From: Nemertoderma westbladi
Lineage: Eukaryota > Xenacoelomorpha > Nemertodermatida > Nemertodermatidae
DNA length: 64,000 nt
NCBI GenBank assembly: GCA_032718475.1
Contig: JAUCBJ010002551.1
Span: 20,160 to 84,159 of the forward strand
Reading direction: 5' to 3'
Shown piece by piece: positions 1 through 15,000 of the stretch. The notes beneath the pieces were generated by a model, which saw nothing but the letters and a program-made list of their open reading frames with translations, was not told where the DNA came from and made no database searches. The number at the start of each line of letters is the position of its first letter. The first letter of the stretch is position 1. The translations under genes were made by a program, and so were the position numbers.

Positions 1-3000
1 ACGAGATGAACTTCAGTTAGTGAGTGGAACCAACGTGGAGCGGAGTAAGTAAGGAGTACGAGATGAACTTCAGTTAGTGAGTGGAACCAACGTGGACCGG
101 AGTAATTAAGGAGTACGAGATGAACTTCAGTTAGTGAGTGGAACCAACGTGGAGCGGAGTAAGTAAGGAGTACGAGATGAACTTCAGTTAGTGAGTGGAA
201 CCAACGTTGAGCGGAGTAAGTAAGGAGTACGAGATAAACTTCAGTTAGTGAGTGGAACAAACGTGGAGCGGAGTAAGTAAGGAGTATGAGATGAACTTCA
301 GTTAGTGAGTGGAACCAACGTGGAGCGGAGTAAGTAAGGAGTACGAGATGAACTTCAGTTAGTGAGTGGAACAAACGTGGAGCGGAGTAAGTAAGGAGTA
401 TGAGATGAACTTCAGTTAGTGAGTGGAACCAACGTGGAGCGGAGTAAGTAAGGAGACGAGATGAACTTCAGTTAGTGAGTGGAACCAACGTGGAGCGGAG
501 TAAGTAAGGAGTACGAGATGAACTTCAGTTAGTGAGTGGAACCAAAGTGGAGCGGAGTAAGTAAGGAGTACGAGATGAACTTCAGTTAGTGAGTGGAACC
601 AACGTGGAGCGGAGTATTTAAGGAGTACGAGATGAACTTCAGTTAGTGAGTGGAACCAAAGTGGAGCGGAGTAAGTAAGGAGTATGAGATGAACTTCAGT
701 TAGTGAGTGGAACCAACGTAGAGCGGAGTAAGTAAGGAGTACGAGATGAACTTCAGTTAGTGAGTGGAACCAACGTGGAGCGGAGTAAGTAAGGAGTACG
801 AGATGAACTTCAGTTAGTGAGTGGAACCAACGTGGAGCGGAGTAAGTAAGGAGTACGAGATGAACTTCAGTTAGTGAGTGGAACCAACGTGGAGCGGAGT
901 AAGAGATGAACTTCAGTTAGTGAGTGGAACCAACGTGGAGCGGAGTAAGTTAGTAGTACGAGATGAACTTCAGTTAGTGAGTGGAACCAACGTGGAGCGG
1001 AGTAAGAGATGAACTTCAGTTAGTGAGTGGAACCAACGTGGAGCGGAGTAAGTTATGAGTACGAGATGAACTTCAGTTAGTGAGTGGAACCAACGTGGAG
1101 CGGAGTAAGTAAGGAGTACGAGATGAACTTCAGTTAGTGAGTGGAACCAACGTGGAGCGGAGTAAGTAAGGAGTACGAGATGAACTTCAGTTAGTGAGTG
1201 GAACCAACGTTGAGCGGAGTAAGTAAGGAGTACGAGATGAACTTCAGTTAGTGAGTGGAACAAACGTGGAGCGGAGTAAGTAAGGAGTATGAGATGAACT
1301 TCAGTTAGTGAGTGGAACCAACGTGGAGCGGAGTAAGTAAGGAGTACGAGATGAACTTCAGTTAGTGAGTGGAACCAACGTTGAGCGGAGTAAGTAAGGA
1401 GTACGAGATAAACTTCAGTTAGTGAGTGGAACAAACGTGGAGCGGAGTAAGTAAGGAGTATGAGATGAACTTCAGTTAGTGAGTGGAACCAACGTGGAGC
1501 GGAGTAAGTAAGGAGTACGAGATGAACTTCAGTTAGTGAGTGGAACAAACGTGGAGCGGAGTAAGTAAGGAGTATGAGATGAACTTCAGTTAGTGAGTGG
1601 AACCAACGTGGAGCGGAGTAAGTAAGGAGTACGAGATGAACTTCAGTTAGTGAGTGGAACCAACGTGGAGCGGAGTAAGAGATGAACTTCAGTTAGTGAG
1701 TGGAACCAACGTGGAGCGGAGTAAGTTATGAGTACGAGATGAACTTCAGTTAGTGAGTGGAACCAACGTGGAGCGGAGTAAGTAAGGAGTACGAGATGAA
1801 CTTCAGTTAGTGAGTGGAACCAACGTGGAGCGGAGTAAGAGATGAACTTCAGTTAGTGAGTGGAACCAACGTGGAGCGGAGTAAGTTAGTAGTACGAGAT
1901 GAACTTCAGTTAGTGAGTGGAACCAACGTGGAGCGGAGTAAGAGATGAACTTCAGTTAGTGAGTGGAACCAACGTGGAGCGGAGTAAGTTATGAGTACGA
2001 GATGAACTTCAGTTAGTGAGTGGAACCAACGTGGAGCGGAGTAAGTAAGGAGTACGAGATGAACTTCAGTTAGTGAGTGGAACCAACGTGGAGCGGAGTA
2101 AGTAAGGAGTACGAGATGAACTTCAGTTAGTGAGTGGAACCAACGTGGAGCGGAGTAAGTAAGGAGTACGAGATGAACTTCAGTTAGTGAGTGGAACAAA
2201 CGTGGAGCGGAGTAAGTAAGGAGTATGAGATGAACTTCAGTTAGTGAGTGGAACCAACGTGGAGCGGAGTAAGTAAGGAGTACGAGATGAACTTCAGTTA
2301 GTGAGTGGAACCAACGTTGAGCGGAGTAAGTAAGGAGTACGAGATGAACTTCAGTTAGTGAGTGGAACAAACGTGGAGCGGAGTAAGTAAGGAGTATGAG
2401 ATGAACTTCAGTTAGTGAGTGGAACCAACGTGGAGCGGAGTAAGTAAGGAGTACGAGATGAACTTCAGTTAGTGAGTGGAACAAACGTGGAGCGGAGTAA
2501 GTAAGGAGTATGAGATGAACTTCAGTTAGTGAGTGGAACCAACGTGGAGCGGAGTAAGTAAGGAGTACGAGATGAACTTCAGTTAGTGAGTGGAACCAAC
2601 GTGGAGCGGAGTAAGTTAGGAGTACGAGATGAACTTCAGTTAGTGAGTGGAACCAACGTGGAGCGGAGTAAGTAAGGAGTACGAGATGAACTTCAGTTAG
2701 TGAGTGGAACCAACGTGGAGCGGAGTAAGTAAGGAGTACGAGATGAACTTCAGTTAGTGAGTGGAACCAACGTTGAGCGGAGTAAGTAAGGAGTACGAGA
2801 TGAACTTCAGTTAGTGAGTGGAACCAACGTGGAGCGGAGTAAGTAAGGAGTACGAGATGAACTTCAGTTAGTGAGTGGAACCAACGTGGAGCGGAGTAAG
2901 TAAGGAGTACGAGATGAACTTCAGTTAGTGAGTGGAACCAACGTGGAGCGGAGTAAGTAAGGAGTACGAGATGAACTTCAGTTAGTGAGTGGAACCAACG

Positions 3001-6000
3001 TGGAGCGGAGTAAGTAAGGAGTACGAGATGAACTTCAGTTAGTGAGTGGAACCAACGTGGAGCGGAGTAAGTAAGGAGTACGAGATGAACTTCAGTTAGT
3101 GAGTGGAACCAACGTGGACCGGAGTAAGTAAGGAGTACGAGATGAACTTCAGTTAGTGAGTGGAACCAACGTGGACCGGAGTAAGTAAGGAGTATGAGAT
3201 GAACTTCAGTTAGTGAGTGGAACCAACGTGGAGCGGAGTAAGTAAGGAGACGAGATGAACTTCAGTTAGTGAGTGGAACCAACGTGGAGCGGAGTAAGTA
3301 AGGAGTACGAGATGAACTTCAGTTAGTGAGTGGAACCAAAGTGGAGCGGAGTAAGTAAGGAGTACGAGATGAACTTCAGTTAGTGAGTGGAACCAACGTG
3401 GAGCGGAGTATTTAAGGAGTACGAGATGAACTTCAGTTAGTGAGTGGAACCAAAGTGGAGCGGAGTAAGTAAGGAGTATGAGATGAACTTCAGTTAGTGA
3501 GTGGAACCAACGTAGAGCGGAGTAAGTAAGGAGTACGAGATGAACTTCAGTTAGTGAGTGGAACCAACGTGGAGCGGAGTAAGTAAGGAGTACGAGATGA
3601 ACTTCAGTTAGTGAGTGGAACCAACGTGGAGCGGAGTAAGTAAGGAGTACGAGATGAACTTCAGTTAGTGAGTGGAACCAACGTGGAGCGGAGTAAGAGA
3701 TGAACTTCAGTTAGTGAGTGGAACCAACGTGGAGCGGAGTAAGTTAGTAGTACGAGATGAACTTCAGTTAGTGAGTGGAACCAACGTGGAGCGGAGTAAG
3801 AGATGAACTTCAGTTAGTGAGTGGAACCAACGTGGAGCGGAGTAAGTTATGAGTACGAGATGAACTTCAGTTAGTGAGTGGAACCAACGTGGAGCGGAGT
3901 AAGTAAGGAGTACGAGATGAACTTCAGTTAGTGAGTGGAACCAACGTGGAGCGGAGTAAGTAAGGAGTACGAGATGAACTTCAGTTAGTGAGTGGAACCA
4001 ACGTTGAGCGGAGTAAGTAAGGAGTACGAGATGAACTTCAGTTAGTGAGTGGAACAAACGTGGAGCGGAGTAAGTAAGGAGTATGAGATGAACTTCAGTT
4101 AGTGAGTGGAACCAACGTGGAGCGGAGTAAGTAAGGAGTACGAGATGAACTTCAGTTAGTGAGTGGAACCAACGTTGAGCGGAGTAAGTAAGGAGTACGA
4201 GATAAACTTCAGTTAGTGAGTGGAACAAACGTGGAGCGGAGTAAGTAAGGAGTATGAGATGAACTTCAGTTAGTGAGTGGAACCAACGTGGAGCGGAGTA
4301 AGTAAGGAGTACGAGATGAACTTCAGTTAGTGAGTGGAACAAACGTGGAGCGGAGTAAGTAAGGAGTATGAGATGAACTTCAGTTAGTGAGTGGAACCAA
4401 CGTGGAGCGGAGTAAGTAAGGAGTACGAGATGAACTTCAGTTAGTGAGTGGAACCAACGTGGAGCGGAGTAAGAGATGAACTTCAGTTAGTGAGTGGAAC
4501 CAACGTGGAGCGGAGTAAGTTATGAGTACGAGATGAACTTCAGTTAGTGAGTGGAACCAACGTGGAGCGGAGTAAGTAAGGAGTACGAGATGAACTTCAG
4601 TTAGTGAGTGGAACCAACGTGGAGCGGAGTAAGTAGTAAGGAGTACGAGATGAACTTCAGTTAGTGAGTGGAACCAACGTTGAGCGGAGTAAGTAAGGAG
4701 TACGAGATGAACTTCAGTTAGTGAGTGGAACAAACGTGGAGCGGAGTAAGTAAGGAGTATGAGATGAACTTCAGTTAGTGAGTGGAACCAACGTGGAGCG
4801 GAGTAAGTAAGGAGTACGAGATGAACTTCAGTTAGTGAGTGGAACCAACGTGGAGCGGAGTAAGTAAGGAGTACGAGATGAACTTCAGATAGTGAGTGGA
4901 ACCAACGTGGAGCGGAGTAAGTAAGGAGTACGAGATGAACTTCAGTTAGTGAGTGGAACCAACGTGGAGCGGAGTAAGTAAGGAGTACGAGATGAACTTC
5001 AGTTAGTGAGTGGAACCAACGTGGACCGGAGTAAGTAAGGAGTACGAGATGAACTTCAGTTAGTGAGTGGAACCAACGTGGACCGGAGTAAGTAAGGAGT
5101 ATGAGATGAACTTCAGTTAGTGAGTGGAACCAACGTGGAGCGGAGTAAGTAAGGAGACGAGATGAACTTCAGTTAGTGAGTGGAACCAACGTGGAGCGGA
5201 GTAAGTAAGGAGTACGAGATGAACTTTAGTTAGTGAGTGGAACCAAAGTGGAGCGGAGTAAGTAAGGAGTACGAGATGAACTTCAGTTAGTGAGTGGAAC
5301 CAACGTGGAGCGGAGTAAGAGATGAACTTCAGTTAGTGAGTGGAACCAAAGTGGAGCGGAGTAAGTAAGGAGTATGAGATGAACTTCAGTTAGTGAGTGG
5401 AACCAACGTAGAGCGGAGTAAGTAAGGAGTACGAGATGAACTTCAGTTAGTGAGTGGAACCAACGTGGAGCGGATTAAGTTAGGAGTACGAGATGAACTT
5501 CAGTTAGTGAGTGGAACCAACGTGGAGCGGAGTAAGTAAGGAGTACGAGATGAACTTCGGTTAGAGAGTGGAACCAACGTGGAGCGGAGTAAGTAAGGAG
5601 TACGAGATGAACTTCAGTTAGTGAGTGGAACCAACGTGGAGCGGAGTAAGTAAGGAGTACGAGATGAACTTCAGTTAGTGAGTGGAACCAACGTGGAGCG
5701 GAGTATTTAAGGAGTACGAGATGAACTTCAGTTAGTGAGTGGAACCAACGTGGAGCGGAGTAAGTTATGAGTACGAGATGAACTTCAGTTAGTGAGTGGA
5801 ACCAACGTGGAGCGGAATAAGTAAGGAGTACGAGATGAACTTCGGTTAGTGAGTGGAACCAAAGTGGAGCGGAGTAATTAAGGAGTACGAGATGAACTTC
5901 AGTTAGTGAGTGGAACCAACATGGAGCGGAGTAAGTTATGAGTACGAGATGAACTTCAGTTAGTGAGTGGAACCAACGTGGAGCGGAATAAGTAAGGAGT

Positions 6001-9000
6001 ACGAGATGAACTTCGGTTAGTGAGTGGAACCAAAGTGGAGCGGAGTAATTAAGGAGTACGAGATGAACTTCAGTTAGTGAGTGGAACCAACGTGGAGCGG
6101 ATTAAGTTAGGAGTACGATATGAACTTCAGTTAGTGAGTGGAACCAACGTGGAGCGGAGTAAGTAAAGAGTACGAGATGAACTTCAGTTAGTGAGTGGAA
6201 CCAACGTGGACCGGAGTAATTAAGGAGTACGAGATGAACTTCAGTTAGTGAGTGGAACCAACGTAGAGCGGAGTAAGTAAGGAGTACGAGATGAACTTCA
6301 GTTAGTGAGTGGAACCAACGTGGAGCGGAGTAAGTAAGGAGTACGAGATGAACTTCAGTTAGTGAGTGGAACCAACGTAGAGCGGAGTAAGTAAGGAGTA
6401 CGAGATGAACTTCAGTTAGTGAGTGGAACCAACGTGGAGCGGAGTAAGTAAGGAGTACGAGATGAACTTCAGTTAGTGAGTGGAACCAACGTGGACCGGA
6501 GTAAGTAAGGAGTACGAGATGAACTTCAGTTAGTGAGTGGAACCAACGTGGACCGGAGTAAGTAAGGAGTATGAGATGAACTTCAGTTAGTGAGTGGAAC
6601 CAACGTGGAGCGGAGTAAGTAAGGAGACGAGATGAACTTCAGTTAGTGAGTGGAACCAACGTGGAGCGGAGTAAGTAAGGAGTACGAGATGAACTTCAGT
6701 TAGTGAGTGGAACCAAAGTGGAGCGGAGTAAGTAAGGAGTACGAGATGAACTTCAGTTAGTGAGTGGAACCAACGTGGAGCGGAGTATTTAAGGAGTACG
6801 AGATGAACTTCAGTTAGTGAGTGGAACCAAAGTGGAGCGGAGTAAGTAAGGAGTATGAGATGAACTTCAGTTAGTGAGTGGAACCAACGTAGAGCGGAGT
6901 AAGTAAGGAGTACGAGATGAACTTCAGTTAGTGAGTGGAACCAACGTGGAGCGGAGTAAGTAAGGAGTACGAGATGAACTTCAGTTAGTGAGTGGAACCA
7001 ACGTGGAGCGGAGTAAGTAAGGAGTACGAGATGAACTTCAGTTAGTGAGTGGAACCAACGTGGAGCGGAGTAAGAGATGAACTTCAGTTAGTGAGTGGAA
7101 CCAACGTGGAGCGGAGTAAGTTAGTAGTACGAGATGAACTTCAGTTAGTGAGTGGAACCAACGTGGAGCGGAGTAAGAGATGAACTTCAGTTAGTGAGTG
7201 GAACCAACGTGGAGCGGAGTAAGTTATGAGTACGAGATGAACTTCAGTTAGTGAGTGGAACCAACGTGGAGCGGAGTAAGTAAGGAGTACGAGATGAACT
7301 TCAGTTAGTGAGTGGAACCAACGTGGAGCGGAGTAAGTAAGGAGTACGAGATGAACTTCAGTTAGTGAGTGGAACCAACGTTGAGCGGAGTAAGTAAGGA
7401 GTACGAGATGAACTTCAGTTAGTGAGTGGAACAAACGTGGAGCGGAGTAAGTAAGGAGTATGAGATGAACTTCAGTTAGTGAGTGGAACCAACGTGGAGC
7501 GGAGTAAGTAAGGAGTACGAGATGAACTTCAGTTAGTGAGTGGAACCAACGTTGAGCGGAGTAAGTAAGGAGTACGAGATAAACTTCAGTTAGTGAGTGG
7601 AACAAACGTGGAGCGGAGTAAGTAAGGAGTATGAGATGAACTTCAGTTAGTGAGTGGAACCAACGTGGAGCGGAGTAAGTAAGGAGTACGAGATGAACTT
7701 CAGTTAGTGAGTGGAACAAACGTGGAGCGGAGTAAGTAAGGAGTATGAGATGAACTTCAGTTAGTGAGTGGAACCAACGTGGAGCGGAGTAAGTAAGGAG
7801 TACGAGATGAACTTCAGTTAGTGAGTGGAACCAACGTGGAGCGGAGTAAGAGATGAACTTCAGTTAGTGAGTGGAACCAACGTGGAGCGGAGTAAGTTAT
7901 GAGTACGAGATGAACTTCAGTTAGTGAGTGGAACCAACGTGGAGCGGAGTAAGTAAGGAGTACGAGATGAACTTCAGTTAGTGAGTGGAACCAACGTGGA
8001 GCGGAGTAAGTAAGGAGTACGAGATGAACTTCAGTTAGTGAGTGGAACCAACGTTGAGCGGAGTAAGTAAGGAGTACGAGATGAACTTCAGTTAGTGAGT
8101 GGAACAAACGTGGAGCGGAGTAAGTAAGGAGTATGAGATGAACTTCAGTTAGTGAGTGGAACCAACGTGGAGCGGAGTAAGTAAGGAGTACGAGATGAAC
8201 TTCAGTTAGTGAGTGGAACCAACGTGGAGCGGAGTAAGTAAGGAGTACGAGATGAACTTCAGATAGTGAGTGGAACCAACGTGGAGCGGAGTAAGTAAGG
8301 AGTACGAGATGAACTTCAGTTAGTGAGTGGAACCAACGTGGAGCGGAGTAAGTAAGGAGTACGAGATGAACTTCAGTTAGTGAGTGGAACCAACGTGGAC
8401 CGGAGTAAGTAAGGAGTACGAGATGAACTTCAGTTAGTGAGTGGAACCAACGTGGACCGGAGTAAGTAAGGAGTATGAGATGAACTTCAGTTAGTGAGTG
8501 GAACCAACGTGGAGCGGAGTAAGTAAGGAGACGAGATGAACTTCAGTTAGTGAGTGGAACCAACGTGGAGCGGAGTAAGTAAGGAGTACGAGATGAACTT
8601 TAGTTAGTGAGTGGAACCAAAGTGGAGCGGAGTAAGTAAGGAGTACGAGATGAACTTCAGTTAGTGAGTGGAACCAACGTGGAGCGGAGTAAGAGATGAA
8701 CTTCAGTTAGTGAGTGGAACCAAAGTGGAGCGGAGTAAGTAAGGAGTATGAGATGAACTTCAGTTAGTGAGTGGAACCAACGTAGAGCGGAGTAAGTAAG
8801 GAGTACGAGATGAACTTCAGTTAGTGAGTGGAACCAACGTGGAGCGGATTAAGTTAGGAGTACGAGATGAACTTCAGTTAGTGAGTGGAACCAACGTGGA
8901 GCGGAGTAAGTAAGGAGTACGAGATGAACTTCGGTTAGAGAGTGGAACCAACGTGGAGCGGAGTAAGTAAGGAGTACGAGATGAACTTCAGTTAGTGAGT

Positions 9001-12000
9001 GGAACCAACGTGGAGCGGAGTAAGTAAGGAGTACGAGATGAACTTCAGTTAGTGAGTGGAACCAACGTGGAGCGGAGTATTTAAGGAGTACGAGATGAAC
9101 TTCAGTTAGTGAGTGGAACCAACGTGGAGCGGAGTAAGTTATGAGTACGAGATGAACTTCAGTTAGTGAGTGGAACCAACGTGGAGCGGAATAAGTAAGG
9201 AGTACGAGATGAACTTCGGTTAGTGAGTGGAACCAAAGTGGAGCGGAGTAATTAAGGAGTACGAGATGAACTTCAGTTAGTGAGTGGAACCAACGTGGAG
9301 CGGAGTAAGTAAGGAGTACGAGATGAACTTCAGTTAGTGAGTGGAACAAACGTGGAGCGGAGTAAGTAAGGAGTATGAGATGAACTTCAGTTAGTGAGTG
9401 GAACCAACGTGGAGCGGAGTAAGTAAGGAGTACGAGATGAACTTCAGTTAGTGAGTGGAACCAACGTGGAGCGGAGTAAGTAAGGAGTACGAGATGAACT
9501 TCAGATAGTGAGTGGAACCAACGTGGAGCGGAGTAAGTAAGGAGTACGAGATGAACTTCAGTTAGTGAGTGGAACCAACGTGGAGCGGAGTAAGTAAGGA
9601 GTACGAGATGAACTTCAGTTAGTGAGTGGAACCAACGTGGACCGGAGTAAGTAAGGAGTACGAGATGAACTTCAGTTAGTGAGTGGAACCAACGTGGACC
9701 GGAGTAAGTAAGGAGTATGAGATGAACTTCAGTTAGTGAGTGGAACCAACGTGGAGCGGAGTAAGTAAGGAGACGAGATGAACTTCAGTTAGTGAGTGGA
9801 ACCAACGTGGAGCGGAGTAAGTAAGGAGTACGAGATGAACTTTAGTTAGTGAGTGGAACCAAAGTGGAGCGGAGTAAGTAAGGAGTACGAGATGAACTTC
9901 AGTTAGTGAGTGGAACCAACGTGGAGCGGAGTAAGAGATGAACTTCAGTTAGTGAGTGGAACCAAAGTGGAGCGGAGTAAGTAAGGAGTATGAGATGAAC
10001 TTCAGTTAGTGAGTGGAACCAACGTAGAGCGGAGTAAGTAAGGAGTACGAGATGAACTTCAGTTAGTGAGTGGAACCAACGTGGAGCGGATTAAGTTAGG
10101 AGTACGAGATGAACTTCAGTTAGTGAGTGGAACCAACGTGGAGCGGAGTAAGTAAGGAGTACGAGATGAACTTCGGTTAGAGAGTGGAACCAACGTGGAG
10201 CGGAGTAAGTAAGGAGTACGAGATGAACTTCAGTTAGTGAGTGGAACCAACGTGGAGCGGAGTAAGTAAGGAGTACGAGATGAACTTCAGTTAGTGAGTG
10301 GAACCAACGTGGAGCGGAGTATTTAAGGAGTACGAGATGAACTTCAGTTAGTGAGTGGAACCAACGTGGAGCGGAGTAAGTTATGAGTACGAGATGAACT
10401 TCAGTTAGTGAGTGGAACCAACGTGGAGCGGAATAAGTAAGGAGTACGAGATGAACTTCGGTTAGTGAGTGGAACCAAAGTGGAGCGGAGTAATTAAGGA
10501 GTACGAGATGAACTTCAGTTAGTGAGTGGAACCAACGTGGAGCGGAGTAAGTTATGAGTACGAGATGAACTTCAGTTAGTGAGTGGAACCAACGTGGAGC
10601 GGAATAAGTAAGGAGTACGAGATGAACTTCGGTTAGTGAGTGGAACCAAAGTGGAGCGGAGTAATTAAGGAGTACGAGATGAACTTCAGTTAGTGAGTGG
10701 AACCAACGTGGAGCGGATTAAGTTAGGAGTACGATATGAACTTCAGTTAGTGAGTGGAACCAACGTGGAGCGGAGTAAGTAAAGAGTACGAGATGAACTT
10801 CAGTTAGTGAGTGGAACCAACGTGGACCGGAGTAATTAAGGAGTACGAGATGAACTTCAGTTAGTGAGTGGAACCAACGTAGAGCGGAGTAAGTAAGGAG
10901 TACGAGATGAACTTCAGTTAGTGAGTGGAACCAACGTGGAGCGGAGTAAGTAAGGAGTACGAGATGAACTTCAGTTAGTGAGTGGAACCAACATGGACCG
11001 GAGTAATTAAGGAGTACGAGATGAACTTCAGTTAGTGAGTGGAACCAACGTGGAGCGGAGTAAGTAAGGAGTACGAGATGAACTTCAGTTAGTGAGTGGA
11101 ACCAACGTAGAGCGGAGTAAGTAAGGAGTACGAGATGAACTTCAGTTAGTGAGTGGAACCAACGTGGAGCGGATTAAGTTAGGAGTACGAGATGAACTTC
11201 AGTTAGTGAGTGGAACCAACGTGGAGCGGAGTAAGTAAGGAGTACGAGATGAACTTCGGTTAGAGAGTGGAACCAACGTGGAGCGGAGTAAGTAAGGAGT
11301 ACGAGATGAACTTCAGTTAGTGAGTGGAACCAACGTGGAGCGGAGTAAGTAAGGAGTACGAGATGAACTTCAGTTAGTGAGTGGAACCAACGTGGAGCGG
11401 AGTATTTAAGGAGTACGAGATGAACTTCAGTTAGTGAGTGGAACCAACGTGGAGCGGAGTAAGTTATGAGTACGAGATGAACTTCAGTTAGTGAGTGGAA
11501 CCAACGTGGAGCGGAATAAGTAAGGAGTACGAGATGAACTTCGGTTAGTGAGTGGAACCAAAGTGGAGCGGAGTAATTAAGGAGTACGAGATGAACTTCA
11601 GTTAGTGAGTGGAACCAACGTGGAGCGGAGTAAGTTATGAGTACGAGATGAACTTCAGTTAGTGAGTGGAACCAACGTGGAGCGGAATAAGTAAGGAGTA
11701 CGAGATGAACTTCGGTTAGTGAGTGGAACCAAAGTGGAGCGGAGTAATTAAGGAGTACGAGATGAACTTCAGTTAGTGAGTGGAACCAACGTGGAGCGGA
11801 TTAAGTTAGGAGTACGATATGAACTTCAGTTAGTGAGTGGAACCAACGTGGAGCGGAGTAAGTAAAGAGTACGAGATGAACTTCAGTTAGTGAGTGGAAC
11901 CAACGTGGACCGGAGTAATTAAGGAGTACGAGATGAACTTCAGTTAGTGAGTGGAACCAACGTAGAGCGGAGTAAGTAAGGAGTACGAGATGAACTTCAG

Positions 12001-15000
12001 TTAGTGAGTGGAACCAACGTGGAGCGGAGTAAGTAAGGAGTACGAGATGAACTTCAGTTAGTGAGTGGAACCAACGTGGACCGGAGTAATTAAGGAGTAC
12101 GAGATGAACTTCAGTTAGTGAGTGGAACCAACGTGGAGCGGAGTAAGTAAGGAGTACGAGATGAACTTCAGTTAGTGAGTGGAACCAACGTGGAGCGGAG
12201 TAAGTTAGGAGTACGAGATGAACTTCAGTTAGTGAGTGGAACCAACGTGGAGCGGAGTAAGTAAGGAGTACGAGATGAACTTCAGTTAGTGAGTGGAACC
12301 AACGTGGAGCGGAGTAAGTAAGGAGTACGAGATGAACTTCAGTTAGTGAGTGGAACCAACGTGGAGCGGAGTAAGTAAGGAGTACGAGATGAACTTCAGT
12401 TAGTGAGTGGAACCAACGTGGAGCGGAGTAAGTAAGGAGTACGAGATGAACTTCAGTTAGTGAGTGGAACCAACGTGGAGCGGAGTAAGTAAGGAGTACG
12501 AGATGAACTTCAGTTAGTGAGTGGAACCAACGTGGAGCGGAGTAAGTAAGGAGTACGAGATGAACTTCAGTTAGTGAGTGGAACCAACGTGGAGCGGAGT
12601 AAGTAAGGAGTACGAGATGAACTTCAGTTAGTGAGTGGAACCAACGTGGAACGGAGTAAGTAAGGAGTACGAGATGAACTTCAGTTAGTGAGTGGAACCA
12701 ACGTGGACCGGAGTAATTAAGGAGTACGAGATGAACTTCAGTTAGTGAGTGGAACCAACGTGGAGCGGAGTAAGTAAGGAGTACGAGATGAATTTCAGTT
12801 AGTGAGTGGAACCAACGTGGAAAGGAGTAAGTAAGGAGTACGAGATGAACTTCAGTTAGTGAGTGGAACCAACGTGGACCGGAGTAATTAAGGAGTACGA
12901 GATGAACTTCAGTTATTGAGTGGAACCAACGTGGAGCGGAGTAAGTAAGGAGTACGAGATGAATTTCAGTTAGTGAGTGGAACCAACGTGGAAAGGAGTA
13001 AGTAAGGAGTACGAGATGAACTTCAGTTAGTGAGTGGAACCAACGTGGAGCGGAGTAAGTAAGGAGTACGAGATGAACTTCAGTTAGTGAGTGGAACCAA
13101 CGTGGAGCGGAGTAAGTAAGGAGTACGAGATGAACTTCAGTTAGTGAGTGGAACCAACGTGGAGCGGAGTAAGTAAGGAGTACGAGATGAACTTCAGTTA
13201 GTGAGTGGAACCAACGTGGAGCGGAGTAAGTAAGGAGTACGAGATGAACTTCAGTTAGTGAGTGGAACCAACGTGGAGCGGAGTAAGTAAGGAGTACGAG
13301 ATGAACTTCAGTTAGTGAGTGGAACCAACGTGGAGCGGAGTAAGTAAGGAGTACGAGATGAACTTCAGTTAGTGAGTGGAACCAACGTGGAGCGGAGTAA
13401 GTAAGGAGTATGAGATGAACTTCAGTAACCAACGTGGAGCGGAGTAAGTAAGGAGTACGAGATGAACTTCAGTTAGTGAGTGGAACCAACGTGGAGCGGA
13501 GTAAGTAAGGAGTACGAGATGAACTTCAGTTAGTGAGTGGAACCAACGTGGAGCGGAGTAAGTAAGGAGTACGAGATGAACTTCAGTTAGTGAGTGGAAC
13601 CAACGTGGAGCGGAGTAAGTAAGGAGTACGAGATGAACTTCAGTTAGTGAGTGGAACCAACGTGGAGCGGAGTAAGTAAGGAGTATGAGATGAACTTCAG
13701 TTAGTGAGTGGAACCAACGTGGAGCGGAGTAAGTAAGGAGTACGAGATGAACTTCAGTTAGTGAGTGGAACCAACGTGGAGCGGAGTAAGTAAGGAGTAC
13801 GAGATGAACTTCAGTTAGTGAGTGGAACCAACGTGGAGCGGAGTAAGTAAGGAGTACGAGATGAACTTCAGTTAGTGAGTGGAACCAACGTGGAGCGGAG
13901 TAAGTAAGGAGTATGAGATGAACTTCAGTTAGTGAGTGGAACCAACGTGGAGCGGAGTAAGTTATGAGTACGAGATGAACTTCAGTTAGTGAGTGGAACC
14001 AACGTGGAGCGGAATAAGTAAGGAGTACGAGATGAACTTCGGTTAGTGAGTGGAACCAAAGTGGAGCGGAGTAATTAAGGAGTACGAGATGAACTTCAGT
14101 TAGTGAGTGGAACCAACGTGGAGCGGAGTAAGTTATGAGTACGAGATGAACTTCAGTTAGTGAGTGGAACCAACGTGGAGCGGAATAAGTAAGGAGTACG
14201 AGATGAACTTCGGTTAGTGAGTGGAACCAAAGTGGAGCGGAGTAATTAAGGAGTACGAGATGAACTTCAGTTAGTGAGTGGAACCAACGTGGAGCGGATT
14301 AAGTTAGGAGTACGATATGAACTTCAGTTAGTGAGTGGAACCAACGTGGAGCGGAGTAAGTAAAGAGTACGAGATGAACTTCAGTTAGTGAGTGGAACCA
14401 ACGTGGACCGGAGTAATTAAGGAGTACGAGATGAACTTCAGTTAGTGAGTGGAACCAACGTAGAGCGGAGTAAGTAAGGAGTACGAGATGAACTTCAGTT
14501 AGTGAGTGGAACCAACGTGGAGCGGAGTAAGTAAGGAGTACGAGATGAACTTCAGTTAGTGAGTGGAACCAACATGGACCGGAGTAATTAAGGAGTACGA
14601 GATGAACTTCAGTTAGTGAGTGGAACCAACGTGGAGCGGAGTAAGTAAGGAGTACGAGATGAACTTCAGTTAGTGAGTGGAACCAACGTAGAGCGGAGTA
14701 AGTTAGGAGTACGAGATGAACTTCAGTTAGTGAGTGGAACCAACGTGGAGCGGAGTAAGTAAGGAGTACGAGATGAACTTCAGTTAGTGAGTGGAACCAA
14801 CGTGGAGCGGAGTAAGTAAGGAGTACGAGATGAACTTCAGTTAGTGAGTGGAACCAACGTGGAGCGGAGTAAGTAAGGAGTACGAGATGAATTTCAGTTA
14901 GTGAGTGGAACCAACGTGGAAAGGAGTAAGTAAGGAGTACGAGATGAACTTCAGTTAGTGAGTGGAACCAACGTGGAGCGGAGTAAGTAAGGAGTACGAG

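Noticed and set aside
11801-13432. 543-codon minus-strand ORF of 19-residue repeats, and similar ORFs at 970, 1906, 3764, 7141, 8849 and 14299
   Set aside because: It follows from a 57-bp unit lacking stops in one frame. Frames break at length-variant units, there is no unique sequence, and the codons track the satellite unit.
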